From: Rubellimicrobium arenae
GTDB lineage: Bacteria > Pseudomonadota > Alphaproteobacteria > Rhodobacterales > Rhodobacteraceae
NCBI RefSeq assembly: GCF_017916275.1
Contig: NZ_JAFMST010000005.1
Span: 1 to 64,000, forward strand
Length of the DNA: 64,000 nucleotides
Reading direction: 5' to 3'
A program made the position numbers and the translations under genes. The notes under the pieces were generated by a model. That model was not told the origin of the DNA, searched no databases, and worked only from the letters and a program-made list of their open reading frames with translations. Position 1 is the stretch's first letter. The number at the start of each line of letters is the position of its first letter. Shown piece by piece: positions 63,925 to 64,000 of the stretch.

Positions 63925-64000
63925 ATGACCCATCCCCTGATCGCCCGCCTGACCGGCCAGCTCGGCTGGCCCTCGCTCGACAGCGCCGAGGCCACGACCG
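63925..64000 (+). CDS. hupG: HupG/HyaE-like hydrogenase accessory protein, partial at window end
   Basis: Only the first 25 codons are inside the window: MTHPLIARLTGQLGWPSLDS and a few more. The short N-terminal helix pattern (PLI.RLT..LGWP) and the position after hupF fit HupG, a thioredoxin-fold chaperone proposed to guard the small subunit or the Tat export step. ATG at 63925. The identity rests mainly on gene order. Confidence 0.7.
   Translation, partial: MTHPLIARLTGQLGWPSLDSAEATT

Overview
The window reads as high-GC alphaproteobacterial DNA, most likely from a member of the Rhodobacterales (Rhodobacter/Paracoccus relatives). The main reason is the hydrogenase locus at the right end: hupT-hupU-hupV-hypF-hupS-hupL-(hupE)-hupC-hupD-hupF-hupG follows the order known from Rhodobacter capsulatus, apart from the position of hupE. 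The initiator tRNA, a seven-subunit Mrp/Pha cation antiporter, and dense operons with 1-11 nt overlaps fit the same group. Genus and species cannot be assigned from the sequence alone.

Left part (1-16.8 kb). An initiator tRNA with a perfect hairpin behind it is followed by a graveyard of mobile DNA: a decayed large serine recombinase joined in frame to a truncated IS21-family istB, then a frameshifted istA and an intact-looking IS21 outer end. Next comes a sugar-acid catabolic island: a divergent GntR/FCD regulator, a ribose/galactose-type ABC importer (binding protein, double ATPase, permease), an aldose-1-epimerase-like protein, a GMC flavoprotein dehydrogenase, a DgoD galactonate dehydratase with every catalytic residue in place, and a galactose-dehydrogenase-like SDR. 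Together these could take D-galactose (or a relative) to 2-keto-3-deoxygalactonate; the lactonase, kinase and aldolase are not here. A second, oligopeptide-type ABC system follows. Its first permease is truncated and frameshifted, and a possible GH20 hexosaminidase remnant sits before it, so the import system looks dead or dying. Two half-length chromate-transporter (CHR) genes end the block.

Middle part (17-39.6 kb). A membrane-anchored clan GH-A-like glycosidase is divergent from a Wzy/ligase-like polytopic protein, possibly for exopolysaccharide. Then come mrpA/B-C-D-E-F-G on the minus strand, tex on the plus strand, and a minus-strand four-gene operon made of an NMT1/THI5-type binding protein, an ATPase, a fused double permease and a GT4 glycosyltransferase. 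A sulfatase/phosphoglycerol-transferase-like membrane enzyme is paired with a CDP-alcohol phosphatidyltransferase, divergent from a cytochrome b561, and ilvD follows.

Right part (39.8-64 kb). This is one long run of plus-strand genes. First is a complete but unusual chemosensory operon: a soluble receptor with two signalling tips, a protein with three CheW domains, CheB, a HEAT-repeat protein, CheR, CheY, CheA, a mini STAS protein, a second CheY, a CheC-type phosphatase and a hybrid histidine kinase. It runs without any large gap into hupT, the kinase of the H2-sensing HupTUV system, and then into the uptake hydrogenase structural and maturation genes. A class II FNR-type promoter (perfect TTGAT-N4-ATCAA plus TATACT) lies between hupC and hupD and would switch on hupDFG under low oxygen. 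The adjacency of a receptor-CheA pathway to an H2 sensor is the most interesting feature of the window.
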